In this document: positions 35,023-46,573 of the stretch, piece by piece
How positions within the stretch are numbered: position 1 is the stretch's first letter
How the letters are laid out: every line of letters starts with the position of its first letter
Origin: Favolaschia claudopus
Taxonomy: Eukaryota; Basidiomycota; Agaricomycetes; Agaricales; Mycenaceae
NCBI GenBank assembly: GCA_037176885.1
Contig: JAWWNJ010000057.1
Span: forward strand, 1,178,001 to 1,242,000
Direction of reading: 5' to 3'
DNA length: 64,000 nt
The notes under the pieces: model-generated
The model's input: the letters and a program-made list of their open reading frames with translations, nothing else
The model's database searches: none
Told to the model about the DNA's origin: nothing
Program-made: the position numbers and the translations under genes

Positions 35023-37413
35023 ATCTGTAGAGAACCCGTCCGCCGGATCCGGCGGATCCGCCAGACCTTGCCCTGAACGACATCTCGCTACTCAAACACC
35101 CTCTTTCTGTCGTTCTCGAGCCTCTGAATCTCTTGAACGAGCTACCTTTTCGCTCACCCGACACAGGTCTCCTTCACGATTAGTCGCATATTCGTTCACG
35201 AATCCCACCTTCCTTCAAGATCCTCAGGCTCTTTAACGGTCGTTCGTTACTCGTTCACGACATCTACCCTCGTTCACGGCTGTTCCTCGCTCGTCCACGA
35301 TAAACCACCTCGTTCATGACATCCAATCTCGTTCTCGGTCTTTGCGTACTCGTCCTCGACATGCACCTTCGTTAAAGGTCGTTCCTTACTCGTCCACGAC
35401 CTCCACTTTCGTTCACGATCCTTGCTCTATTGTTCACGGCAGCACGGTGCCAGCACCTCTCTTCTTGCCGACTCTTCGTTACTTACATGTCTTTTACAAC
35501 CAATCTTAGTAGTCGTGAGTCGTGACATTCAACTTTGAAATTTGTCCCTACTGCACGAATATTCATTATGAAACCGCTACATAACTCTCGACGGTCAGTC
35601 TTTCTGTGGCCTCCACCTCAACCTCGTCATGCCGATATTTTATTCAAATTTGCAGTAGCTTTCGAGTCGATATGTAGCCTGTACGATACTGTATCGGCTG
35701 TATCAGCGGCTATTTTCGGAAGGCTATTCAATGCCTACCAGTGAATTGAACCCAGATTCTCATTGTCACAGTTGTGCTAGAATCACGAAGCCTAAACGCC
35801 TTGCGCTGAGTTGAATCTTTCAAGTCTTAGCGCGACTGTCATGCTCAGCGCTCATCACTGACTTTTATTAATAGCCATGTCGCGGCTCTGTTTAATGGAA
35901 CTCGATAACTTCATTCTCGCCGTGCTTGGCAACTTGGTCATTAGGGACTGAACCTATACAGTAATATGCATCTGAACCCCGCCTATATATTGGGATCTAC
36001 TCTTTGAAAGCAGCCCTCAATCAATATTGGGTACTCACTGCGGAAACGAATTGAAGCTGTTTGCTCTACCGAGAGAATTCCCATTGTATCTCTTCCGCAC
36101 CGTTTTGTTGTCCTACGTTAGCGAAGTCTAATCGAAAGTAATTCAAGGATGAATGAGGTTGACAACTCTTTTAAAACGAAAACATGAAACAAACTCGACT
36201 TACGACGAGGCTCCGGAGTCCGACTCGGAGCAACCACAACTAACCCGTGCGGCCCACACTGCTTCACCATGAAAGTGGCATGATAACAGCCTGAGGCCAG
36301 GCGAGGGCAGCTTCAAGCCACTGAGATGCGACACGTCGTTGACGTGTCGACCAGAACAACATGCTCAGAGGCTCTTGAGCTGCCGAAGATGTTTTGACAT
36401 TAGGTGGCGCCAGAATGAGCTCAAGAAAAATTGAAAGGTGAAATGAATGATACATACGTATGGCCAAAACACAGGTGTCGCAAAACGAAGCATGCACCGC
36501 AGCCAAAGAAATGAGCTCCGGTTCCTCGGAAGCTTGGTATGCAGAGAATTTACCTCCGAGACCACCGATTCGCTGACAGGCAGGCCCGCACTTCATACGA
36601 GCTTTTAGCGGTCAAGGATTTAGTTCGGGAAACAAATGAAATGTAAAGCGTGCGCACCTTGACTGACCCGCTGCCTATGATTCTCTCCGTCTATCCTTAT
36701 CCTGTACATGCACTGGCTAGGTGCTGTTAGGTGTCGCAGTGTCACGCGCAAACGACAGCGAAGAGGTACTGCATTTGATGTTTCAACTGGGAAGGCAGGT
36801 AAGAAGAACAGGAAAGCCAAACCGATTGTGGTGTGTCCCAACAGTGAGAGCTTGAAGTTTGCTCGAAGACTACATTTCGCGAGCGAGGGAGGGTTCAAAA
36901 CAAGAGTCACAGTAGCTGATCATTGTTGAGGGTTGTTGACACGATAGGTTGGAGGTCCAAAGTGTTGACGCAGGTCTCCTGAACGAAGCCAGACATGTCG
37001 TTCACGGCTCAGAGAATTTGTTCGATGAACAAAATTGCAAAGGAGGGCAGGCTGCGTGCTCGACGAAGCCCGTTTCGTGGAGGGATTGCATGAATCGTGT
37101 TCGAGTCGGGCAAGCGCGTGAACGAGCTGAGTGCTCGTGTTCGATTGAGTCGAACATGAGGGAGTGCGGAATCCGTGAATGGAATTACTGATTGTATTTG
37201 AGATTAGTTGATTCGTGAACGAGTCCAGCTCTCTTGAACGGTGGTAGATAACCATTAACGAGGCCGCAAATCGTGCACGATGACTAGGGTCGCACGAAAG
37301 CCCACAGGTCGTGCAAGATTTGAGCAAACCTTCACAACCTCCAGGCTCGTTCACGATCACATCTGCCGGATCCGCCAGATCCGCCGGATCCGGCAGATCA
37401 ATTCTCTACAGAT
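35023..37413. mobile_element. Non-autonomous element with GGATCC-rich TIRs and CGTTCACG subterminal repeats (nested)
   Basis: The ends are inverted repeats: ATCTGTAGAGAA at 35023 and its complement ending at 37413. Each is followed inwards by alternating CCGGATCCGG/GGATCCGCC words (35,041-35,063 and 37,367-37,397). Inside both ends lie many degenerate copies of a CGTTCACGA word (35,090-35,430), in inverted orientation at the right end (36,960-37,360). Such terminal plus subterminal repeat arrays are typical of DNA transposons. No transposase is seen. The target duplication is unclear. Confidence 0.6.
35225..35430 (+). repeat. Degenerate tandem array of CTCGTTCACGA-type units
   Basis: About ten imperfect units, each carrying TCGTTCACGA or TCGTCCACGA, are spaced at roughly 20 bp and form the left subterminal repeat block of the enclosing element. 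Confidence 0.7.
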
Positions 37414-38719
37414 TACTTGTTCTCATTTGAGCGGCACTTGAGAAATCTCGTGAAATTCACCGAAATTTCACGGAATGTCACGTCATTATTTTCTTACATA
37501 AAAATGTGGGAAAACTTTGCCAAATTACCAAAGGAGGTTTTTCCTGATGATGACCCCCGCCAAAGAATCTATCTTGGCGTCGATGTTCTCGCCTCGCTTT
37601 TGGTCAGACAGCAGCTCACCTTTTGGACTCAAGCCATGGAAAACGGTCTTCTTCGTGCTATCATCATCGGCGCAGGAATGTATCCCAGCGACTCGCAGAT
37701 CATGGGTGCCGTCGAGCAGCTCTTCAGTGGAATCGTGACTGGCATTATGCACTACGGATTTCTTCCGGTTCTGGCTTCGGCTATTCCCAAAGCGCTCGCT
37801 ATACCGCCGTCCACGAGCTTCATGCGGTCGCGATGCGGAAATACGTGGCAATCAATTGTCGCGCTCGCCGAAAAACGCATGAAGTCTTGGGAACACTTCA
37901 ATTCTACGTGTGTTGGGATTCGGTCATGCGAAAATTACGACGTGAGTGTACTCATGAGTTTTTACGTTGACGAGTTTAATGTTGCTGGGTGCAGTGTGAT
38001 GTCCTTGTTGCCGAGAAGGGAACCCTTCGACGCTGCGCATCGTGTAGATCATCCTTCTATTGTTCACCAGAGTGTCAGAGAATATCCTGGCGAAAATACA
38101 ATCATCGTTTTCGCTGTCAGTTCACAGACAAAAACCTAAGTACGTTTTCCCTTTACACAGTGTATTCATCTTTGGTTGATTTAGACCAATGTAGTGGATT
38201 CCCGCTCGCGCAGGTTCAGCCTTATGACCGTTCTGAATGACTACCAAACCCGAAAATCCGCAATCTTCCTGCAAAAGGTCGAGTACATCCACCGAACAGG
38301 CAACACCAATTATTGTCTCTTGATGGAATACGATTCGGGGCATTGCACACCGCAAGTGACCGCCTCGACGGCGTTGGAAAAGTCATTCTCGCGGCACCCA
38401 TTTGCGACGCGTACGGCTTTCGGTGGGCGGGAGACGCATGTGGTGCGCTTGTTCCCGGAGAACACGGAGTTTACGGTTTTGCTGCGATGCAATACGTCTG
38501 TGTTGTTGGAGGGTTTGATGCGCATCGCGCAGCGTATCCCCAGAGGCACGGATGTGTATCGCCTTGAGGCGGAAATTCCTGAGTTGTTTAATCAGCTTCA
38601 GGCGTTGGCGGCGATGCAGGTGATTGAGATTTATTCGTAGGAATGGGTGCGCGAGATAAGGAAGTAAGTTACAATCGACGTCGTTGTACTAGGTCATAAA
38701 ATGCGACCCTGTAGTCATT

Positions 38720-39080
38720 GTCTGGGACTCCTGATACTGTGCTATACTTTGTGTCATTCATCCCTTGTAACAGCTGTGCCGAGACTTCTACGTCCCTTAC
38801 GAGTTCCCACATTGGACGAACCTCATGGTTCGAAACCTGAAGTCGCTTTTAGAGGAATCTGATTGATCACGATTTATTTTTCGGCGGTGCCTTTGACTTT
38901 CTCGGAACTCTCCCGAGTCGCAGGCGAATTATAGAAAGGTTCGACCAGAAAGAGACAAAATGTGTTGGAGTAGAAGTACAACACTTCCTTGAATCATTCG
39001 CGCAATTCACCCCAGTCAATATATAGCCCATTGAACCGGCGACGAAAGCTTATGAGAATTCAAATTTGACCATGATATAC
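38720..39080. repeat. Dispersed repeat S, copy 1
   Basis: This stretch beginning TGTGCTATACTTTGTGTC resembles 40,450-40,720 (TGTGCTATACTCTGTGTC), with shared words TTCTACGTCCC, GGTTCGAAA and GGCGAATTATAG in the same order. It starts 80 bp after the split MYND gene ends. Confidence 0.6.
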
Positions 39081-39191
39081 CATATGTATCCAGATGGAAA
39101 GGCACTGCGCAGTCTACGCTCCGGCGGGAAGTATTCAGGGAAATGATCTCGACGATGATTCAGAAGGTCGATTTGGGCAAAATTCAGTATA

Positions 39192-39455
39192 CTGTACTAA
39201 TCCGACCGGTCGTTCACGTTATGTGTGACGGCCCGTCGTGAACTGAACTTTTTGAAGGTGGTGACGGGTGACACCGAGTTTTTTGGCCAAAAAAGGGCAA
39301 GAAAATCGAAAAAATCTCCGGCCGGCATGTGCCGAGCAATGCCGGTTCACCATATATGGTAATTCTGATGTGATTGACGTGTTGTGAACAACTTGTCCAG
39401 TGAACAATTTGGGTGACGGGTGACACCCAGTGAACAACCGGTCGGATTAGTACAG
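39192..39455. mobile_element. Tc1/mariner-type MITE (TA duplication), copy 1
   Basis: 264 bp. The inverted ends begin CTGTACTAATCCGACCGG and match perfectly for 18 bp (about 26 bp with one mismatch). TA flanks both sides (39190-39191, 39456-39457). The interior has GGTGACGGGTGACACC twice and a palindrome ACCATATATGGT (39349-39360). It has no coding capacity. The element at 56.2 kb has the same core but different ends. Confidence 0.9.
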
Positions 39456-39469
39456 TAAGCACCTTGCAA

Positions 39470-40080
39470 TAGTGTTGCCGCGGCTCGGCTCGGCTCCGGC
39501 TAGCCGATCGAGCTGAGCTATTTAAAATTTTAAGCTGAGCTGAGCCAGCCGTTGCCAGGGCGGCTCCACGTGGCTCGGCTCAGGCCCAAGCCGGCTTGAG
39601 CCCGGCTCAGCCGCAGCTCAAGCACAATTTTGTTCAACCTGCGGTCCCGTTGCCCAACGGATACAAATGTGGTTTAAATACACATCTACCATCCCCCAAT
39701 GCCCCTCACCTCCAGACTTCACCTCTGGACTGTCATTTGTGGTGCTTTCGTCACCATGAGAAACTGTGTTTAAAAATAAATTTAATAAAGATTTAGCGAG
39801 TAACGTCGCTCGCAGGTGTCGACAGCGTCAACATAGCCTGTGAGTATTCTCAAAAGACTAGAAAGGGTGTCTGTATGTTATCTCTATGTTCTGCGGTCCA
39901 TATACAGTGCTTAAATTGCAGCTTTGTGAAAAGCTTGCTGAGCCGTTGCTGAGCCGTGGGTGAGCCGCAAGCCACGTAAGCCAGCCGTCAAAAATAGCTC
40001 GGCTCGGCTTTTTGCGGTGATGGCTCCCGAGCCATCAAAAGCCGAGCCGAGCTAGCCGAAGCCGAGCCGCGGCAATACTA
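39470..40080. mobile_element. hAT-like non-autonomous element with perfect 8-bp target duplication
   Basis: 611 bp. Inverted ends TAGTGTTGCCGCGGCTCGGC (left) and TAGTATTGCCGCGGCTCGGC (right, complement) differ at one base over 20. The identical octamer CCTTGCAA flanks both sides (39462-39469, 40081-40088). An 8-bp duplication with TAGxxTTGCC ends fits the hAT superfamily. The subterminal regions are rich in GAGCCGAGC/GGCTCGGCT words. There is no transposase; it must be mobilised in trans. Confidence 0.92.
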
Positions 40081-40449
40081 CCTTGCAAAAGCTGTCAACA
40101 TTGACGGTGGGGCATCACTGTGAGAGGCGCACAATTGACTCCAGCCTGAGGCCTCGAGATCTTGTGCCTTGAAACTGGGAAGGCGTAATTTTCGTGAATT
40201 TGGAATGTGTAAGTACTACTACAGCATCGTCTTGAACACTGTCAACACGGAGGAGGAGGATATATTTACCGTATGGTCCCAATGAGGAACGGTGTTTGGA
40301 GTGCGGATTTTGAGTTGGATGAGCGGTTCTGCATTCTGTGTTAATCCAAAACTAAATTCGGAAGGCTAATAATTCCCAATAATTCGAAAGTCCATACCGT
40401 CCTCCGACTCTCCGGGCTTCATGAAGGGTTCCTAGAAGAAGATGAGTAA

Positions 40450-40720
40450 TTATTCACGCTTGTGCTATACTCTGTGTCCTTCTTGTAACGGTTCTGCAGA
40501 CCCTTCTACGTCCCTCGGAAGTATTCGCGTTTTCGCGTTGGGCGACCTTCTGGTTCGAAAGCTGAGGTTGCGATGGTGTTGTTGATTTATTCGGAAGTCA
40601 AAATCGAGAATCTGAGTCCCGGGCGAATTATAGTAGTAGCTAGGAAGGTTGGACGCAGAAGTTCAATCGCTTACTTGAATCATTTGCACATCTCAATGCG
40701 AATAGTCCTGGGCCATTGAG
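40450..40720. repeat. Dispersed repeat S, copy 2
   Basis: Second copy of the sequence described at 38.72 kb. Immediately to its left, 40,375-40,440 (ATAATTCGAAAGTCCATACC...) matches an internal part of repeat R (59,340-59,405), so this zone is a patchwork of repeat fragments. Confidence 0.55.
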
Positions 40721-40739
40721 CTGAGGTGTGTCGGATTAA

Positions 40740-41160
40740 ATCACCCAAATTCAAAGTATTGTCAATGTGCTGCGGGGAAGGATCTTGCCACTGGGTTTAC
40801 AACCGGTTGGAAGGTTGATAGACTGATTCCGAGATAAATTTTGCATGTAGCAAGTTTCGGGGGAAAACTTACTATCAAACAACCGTTGATTGATACATAA
40901 AGGTGAAAGAAAAACCAACCTGGAGAAAAACTGACTGTGAACTTCAAGTAATCTTGACTCTTGCCAGCGGAACGCGAGATAAGATTCGGAGGCGCAGGTA
41001 ATATCTTGGGCATGTCGCAATTTTATACGATGAGGAGGCGACTCGGAGGTGCGCAGGGTGTTCAATAGTTGGGAGACACACTCGACCGGGGAGGCACTGT
41101 GCCGAATATCCTGGAAATGGTATGAGCAGAAGTGTACGGGACATTTGAAACGAGAAAGCT
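40740..41160. repeat. Repeat R, copy A, left part (before the CACTA-like insertion)
   Basis: Similar to the starts of copies at 53.44 and 57.80 kb: shared words include TATCAAACAACCGTTGAT, GCGGAACGCGAGAT, GATTCGGAGGCGCAG and ATCCTGGAAATGGTATGAG. It is interrupted at AGCT (41157-41160) by the element that follows. Confidence 0.75.
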
Positions 41161-44100
41161 CACTGCGGGAAGGAAAAGAACTTCATCTGAGTGCCCGAAA
41201 AGCGCTCAGGTGGAGTGTGTTAGAACACTCAGCTGAAGTGCGTCGACACACTCGAATAAAGTGCCTAAACGGCAGATTTCGATAGTAGGATGAAGTCACT
41301 GAAGCACTGTACCTGAGTGCTCCAGACGAACTCAAGTTGAGTGCGTCGAAGCACTCCATTTGAGCGCTTCATGCACTGAGATGGAGTGCTCTACAGTACC
41401 GTCCACTCCCCCACAATTTGCATAAATATTTGTTATTGGCTACAGTACGACATGCGGTATGTACATACGTAGACATTCGGACCATTGCTGCTAGGCTGTG
41501 AATGTTATACCAAGCACAGACATGGTCCACAAATAATATTGGCTAAGACAAATCAACTTGGCAAGGTGGGCGAGCGAACGAGCGGACACGTACACAATGT
41601 AAGTTGAATGACGTTGGCGAAATAGCGAAGTGGAGAACGGTGATGAAAATGCGGCCTCAGATTCGAAACAAAGAGAAAGATGATAGTGTGCCTGAGTGTC
41701 GAGAAACAACATGAATCGCGCTCACCAAGTTGGACTGAAAATACTATAACATCCTAAGCCGACAGTCGAATAAAACGAGCCATCGACTCGACTTTCGCTG
41801 ACCAGACTTTGATTCTAATCTTCGTAAACAGCGCTGTGCCAAAAGTGTTAGTGAATACACTCGGTTCAACAAAGATCGACTCACAGCTTAATCAGGATGT
41901 TATCTAAACTCAACGTAGATGATTTTAGCGAGGATGAAATTTATTAACATAGAAACCATACCGAGCGATTGATGCAACTGAAGTATACAAGCTGTTATTA
42001 AACACGAAGTCAGCGTGATTTACTGAGTTGGCCGGGATCTAATCGAAATCCAGTGTGTCGGGGGAAAAATATCAGCGTAAATTTACAAGGAAGTGGAGGG
42101 AGTTACCTACCAGTCATATCCAAGTGCGTGGTTGTGACATCGAATTCTTGAATCTCACACCCGGTTTGGAAGGCGGTAAGCCGTTCTAGCATCAAACAAT
42201 CAACGAAGAACAAGAACGAATGAAAAGGTGAAGGTGTAGGGGATGCAATTTGAAGAGGGTGGGTTGAAGATTTCGCATTACGCTAAGTTGCAGCGTGAGA
42301 CTTGATGCCGGTGGACCGGCGACAAGGGACGGTCTGAGAGAAAGCGAGAAGAAGACGGGAGAGGTCACGATGTGGGGGAAAGTGCGCCGGCCGAAGTGAG
42401 GAACTAAGGAATGAGTTAGCATCGAAAGGAAAGGGAGTAAAATGAGAGGGTGGGAGGGGAACGGTAAGGCACGAGGGGAGAGAAAGGGAGGGGACGGGGG
42501 ACCCAAGGAGAGTAAAAGAAGAGGGAGAGGCAGTCAAAGAGTACAAAATTTGGCGTACCAGATACCGTCGCCTCTCCACCTATACCAGGACTTCCCTCCT
42601 TCCTACATGGCATGCCGCCGACAGCAGTGGGTACTGGAGTAAATGGTTACAAATGACGAGATGGTCGGCAGTGAATTATGCAGTCGCGTCACTTGAGATT
42701 GCTGTGTCAGGTAAGCTATTTGAGGAGCTGCAGCCGTCGACGCACCATACTCCACTTCAATTATGATCTCCGCAATCTTTCGCGATGAACGACAAGCTCC
42801 TTACAACGGGTTATTGAAGCAAAAGGGATTGATGGGATTGCACACCTCGCAAGTGCTTCAAAGAACACATAGGTGGAGGGCTGGGACGCGTGATGCACGT
42901 CTACATACCATGGTGTTCATCGTTTGAGTCCCTTGGAGTCGCTTTGAATCGAAACGACGCGTTCAAAGTCGCACGCGGTGCGGATGTCGTTTCCGAGGTG
43001 ATTTTGCGCGATCTCAGCCCGATTTGCGTGAGAGGCGCCAGAACGCGTGCCTAGAGTGTCAGAGAGTCGTGTTACATAGTTTGAGAACCGAGCGAGGCCG
43101 CCGGAGTGGTTGGATGGCCGGCGATGAGTCGATCATGGTGGGAGAAGGCAAGACGCGTCCGGTCACGAGTGACGTCACAGTCACACTAGTGACTGATTGC
43201 TTGAAGTCTTCTCGTTTCACACTCCCATGCCTTCCTCCCTAGCTCTCCCGCTTCAGCGCGACAATGAACTCCTACCTATGCATCACCGCAAATCTGGCGG
43301 CCCCTCGTCCGTCTACCGTTGTCTTCACCTCCTCCAGCTGGACTAGAGTCTAATAGGGATTGGGACTTGGCCGCGTCGTGGCGACTGCGGGATAAGTACT
43401 GACTCCGGTTCGACATCCGCGACGCCTCTAGCGCTTGCTGCGTCACCAATCTTCTTACTACTCCATGGTGCCTCCTACCCCGGCTCATCACAGTCTCTGG
43501 CCGGCTGAGCACTCGCAAGCCCTATCCCTCGACGCCGCGTCGTCCGACTTCACCCAGTAGACGCCAACACTGACTACGCGGCTGTTGATCCACGGGAAGA
43601 AACTAAGGTATGTACTGCCTTGTCTGTATCTGCACAGAACTGATCCAATTACAAGTGGTTCGCCAGTCTCCTCGACATCGTCTACACGCGAGTTTCTCGA
43701 CAACATCCGCCTCTCCCAACCTCTCTCATCGGTTATGGCCCCGATTCCCGCCTTTCTTCTCAACAGACTCACCTAACTAAACCTTCTCAAGGCGACCCAC
43801 TCACCGACAAGACCCCGCCTCTTGATTCCAACCCAGTTTCTATGGACCCCTTGTCGACTATGGTCACCTCCGCTCTCAACACTTGTTGTGGCGCATCCTC
43901 GACTCCGCCGCACGTTCGATTCACCGCCTATTGAATCCGCTACCTCGCCGTTGAGATTCACTGTCATCCGTGCAGCACCTTCGCGTCCAATTCCACCTCC
44001 GCCCTTGACAACACCCTCAACACTCCCAACCTCGCTCTTCCCGCCTCTCGGCTCTGGTCCGACGTCTTGCTGCTCTCACCGCGCCACCGAATAGAGTGAC

Positions 44101-45104
44101 ATCGCGGCAGAACTCGCTGCCGCACTGTCCGGTGAGCTTATTGCTCTCCAAATGCCATACCTCCAACTCACCATTCTCAAAGCGAAGAGCGCGCCACGGT
44201 TCCCGACGTAATTCCCGACTCAAGCCGACACGAACGCGGAAATACACGTCAGCACTGGCTGATTTTGTGCAGGTATGTCAATTTTTAAGCACCGCAACCT
44301 GACAAAGCTAATGTGAAATCACCTTTTCTGTTCTAGCCAACGCCCTGCCAATACCGAAGCCGCTATCGCCGCTCTGCCATCCCACCTCCTCTCGTTTCGA
44401 CGTACACGCCGGGCATCGCCTCTCACCCACTCACCCCAAGTATGTCCGCATTATTCACCGCAACCCAAATTTGGCTCGCTACGTCGTTCTCAAGACTCTC
44501 AACGCCGTGGCGCCCACAACCCCCCTCTATCAAGTCTCAAGCTCTACCAACTTGAGACTTGGCTATTTTTCTTCAATTTTCCTTTGACTCAGTTGTCCAG
44601 AAGATACAAGGCATTTCCATACCGTTGGACTACATCTTCAGTATTTCAGATACTCCCAGACTGTACTACTACGATTTGGCGCGTGTAGGCTTGTTATGAG
44701 AAAAAATCTACAGTACTAGTTACGTGACACGCGGCGTATGCCAGACGCTCATCATTTCGCCCAAGAAATCAACAAGATAGGTAGCGCAAAAGATATAACT
44801 TCTTGTCCCAATAAATCAAGGGCACGGCACTCTGAGAACCAACCCCCCGAGCCGCTACATGTCAACTCCGAGCCACACTAAAATAGAGTTCGGCGAACAG
44901 CGCTCAGGCAGAGCGCCTTATTTCTGAGTGCGCTGTGGAACAATCAAATAGAGTGCTCTCAGATATAGTGCTTTGAGGGCACTCATACGAAGTGCCAGGA
45001 AAGGCACTCGGTTGAAGTCCAAAACTAACGCACTCAAGTTGAGTTCGGCTTTTCGGATTTGAGTGCTTACGCACTCAGATGAAGTGCTTTTCCTTCCCGC
45101 AGTG
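41161..45104. mobile_element. CACTA-like (CMC) element, 3.9 kb, no transposase seen
   Basis: The inverted ends begin CACTGCGGGAAGGAAAAG and match for 34 bp with one difference (left 41161-41194; right complement ending 45104). The 4-bp AGCT is duplicated on both sides (41157-41160, 45105-45108), and the uninterrupted repeat copy at 58.2 kb has a single AGCT at the same place. CACTR ends, a short target duplication and dense subterminal GAGTGC/GCACTC repeats (about 41,185-41,395 and 44,905-45,085) are the signature of CACTA transposons. The 3.4-kb interior encodes only short unrecognised frames, so it is non-autonomous or decayed. Confidence 0.88.
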
Positions 45105-45350
45105 AGCTGCCTACGCGCATCCGACCCTGCGTCAATCAGTATGCACAGAGCAGATTGGGTTCGGAGCAGATAAGATGAGGATGACGTCACTTGCTTTGAA
45201 CATGATCGATGAGCGCTGAGCAGCGGAATTATTCAAATTGGATTACACGGATCCATATTTTTGAGTGAGCGTGCGCTTTGAATCCCCGAGCACGGCTTGG
45301 AATTCTGGATAAAAGATCCAAAAGTAACCAATACGACGATACATATAGCC

Positions 45351-45367
45351 GCGGGGAGTCGAACCCC
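45351..45367 (-). other. B-box-like motif, unit A1 (diverged)
   Basis: The complement reads GGGGTTCGACTCCCCGC, a tRNA T-arm/Pol III B box, but the right flank has lost the pairing GC seen in the other units. Confidence 0.6.
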
Positions 45368-45930
45368 ATTTTTCTTCCCGGTCACATCTTCAGAACCCAA
45401 GTATACGTCTGTACGGGATGCTGAGCCGTGGAGGACTATGAGGTGAAATGCGTCAGAGGGGATTATGAACTCACCCGGATACTTAGTACGAAGCGGGATT
45501 GTTCGAGGTGACAGGTTGTTCGGCGAAGGGATTAATGTTCAATATTCAGCACTCACGGCAGTCAACAATGTTTGACGATCGCGAGGGGGTGTTCGACGGT
45601 GACGCGTCGTTTAATTCCAGTTTCGCCGCGGCTTGCTTCCTGGATCCTCGGGCGGGGAAGCTTGAAACGCAAATATGTTACATTTGCCAAAATTGAAAGA
45701 TTCGTGCATAGAAATTGCGAGTTGGCCGAAATATTCAAGTTGGGGACGAGAGGTTCAAGTGGACGTTGAAATACTTAGTGGAATAGACCAGGTTCAGGCC
45801 GTCAGCGAGAGAGAAATTAAAGCAGCCTGAAAGTTTTTGATTGAGCGAGCACTTTGCTTTGGGTCCTCAGACACGGCGCCGTTGATTTCGGAATTTTTGG
45901 ATAAAAGATTTGGGGTAGAAGATGGTATAT

Positions 45931-46016
45931 ATGAACGCGGGGAGTCGAACCCCGCTTATTACTTAGCCCGAATCGCATCCATCTTCGAAAGTTGAAGATG
46001 CGCTTGTTCGGAATAT
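45931..46016 (-). other. tRNA-like motif with B box, unit A2
   Basis: The minus strand has GCGGGGTTCGACTCCCCGC (T-arm-like), then GTTCAT, which can pair with GAAC about 80 nt upstream in the position of an acceptor stem. D and anticodon arms do not fold canonically. Confidence 0.5.
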
Positions 46017-46495
46017 CCTCAGAGAGCTGCGAAGTGAGAGGGATATAGCACGTCAAAAAAGTCTCGGAACTCACTCGAATATGCAGAAGCAGAATCGCGG
46101 TGCCAGTGGAGGGAGGAGCAGTTTGAGTACGGAGCGGGAGAAAGCTGACTGTTTTCAACGACGGAGTGAAAGTCGTAGAAGTGTCGCTTCGATCTCGCTA
46201 CTTTCTTCCTGGGGGCGGGGAAGCTTGAAACGCAAACATTTGCCAAATTTGAAAGATTCGTGGAAAATTCGCCATAGAAATTGCGAGTTGGACCAGATGG
46301 CAGAGGTTCGAATGGACGTTGAAATAGTGGAAGTGAATAGACCAGATGATAATACAGGTTGGGGCCGTCTGCGAGAGAGAAATTAAAGTAGGCTGAAAGT
46401 TTTTGATTGAGCGAGCAGTTTGATTTGAGTCCTCAGACACGGCGCCGGTAATCTTGGAATTTTGGATAAAAGATTTGGACTAGGCGATGGTCTAT

Positions 46496-46573
46496 ATGAA
46501 CGCGGGGAGTCGAACCCCGCTTATTAGCCCGAATAGCATCCTCGAAAGCTGGGGATGCGCTTGTTCAGAATCT
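46496..46573 (-). other. tRNA-like motif with B box, unit A3
   Basis: Same 19-bp T-arm-like core at 46502-46520, followed by TTATTAGCCCGAAT on the plus strand, as in the 58.4-kb copy. The total span of about 73 nt between TGAAC and GTTCA is tRNA-sized, but no canonical cloverleaf forms. Confidence 0.5.

Larger units (their letters stand above)
33505..37552. mobile_element. Insertion bounded by ~35-bp inverted repeats inside the MYND gene
   Basis: An inverted repeat with the word CATCATCAGGAAAA followed by CCTCC and TGGTAATTTGGC occurs at 33505-33540 and, reverse-complemented, at 37519-37552. The intervening 4 kb has no coding match to the host gene, contains degenerate AAATTTCG-rich palindromic words next to both ends, and encloses a second inserted element (35.02-37.41 kb). 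No target duplication can be named. The outermost 14 bp may be host sequence on the left, so the true ends could instead be TGGTAATTTGGC (33527 and 37530). Confidence 0.55.
32562..38640 (+). pseudogene. MYND zinc-finger protein gene, split by a nested 4-kb insertion
   Basis: The N-terminal half is an open frame from 32674 (RLTRIVLA...) to about 33504, joined through a 55-nt intron (32619-32673) to an upstream piece reading LATLPVSLR. This aligns with RLPVAIR of the MYND gene at 50.8 kb. No ATG precedes it; the homologous start reads ATA near 32562. The C-terminal half resumes at about 37553 (RQRIYLGVDVLASLL), reaches SCENYD, passes a 53-nt intron (37942-37994) and enters the MYND finger CDVLVAEKGTLRRCASC, SFYCSPECQRISW, HRFRC. 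It ends MQVIEIYS at 38640. The two halves align consecutively with the 50.8-kb paralogue, so this was one gene. MYND fingers bind zinc and mediate protein-protein contacts. The join after the MYND exon is also not clean in frame. A lost start and a 4-kb insertion make function very unlikely. Confidence 0.75.
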
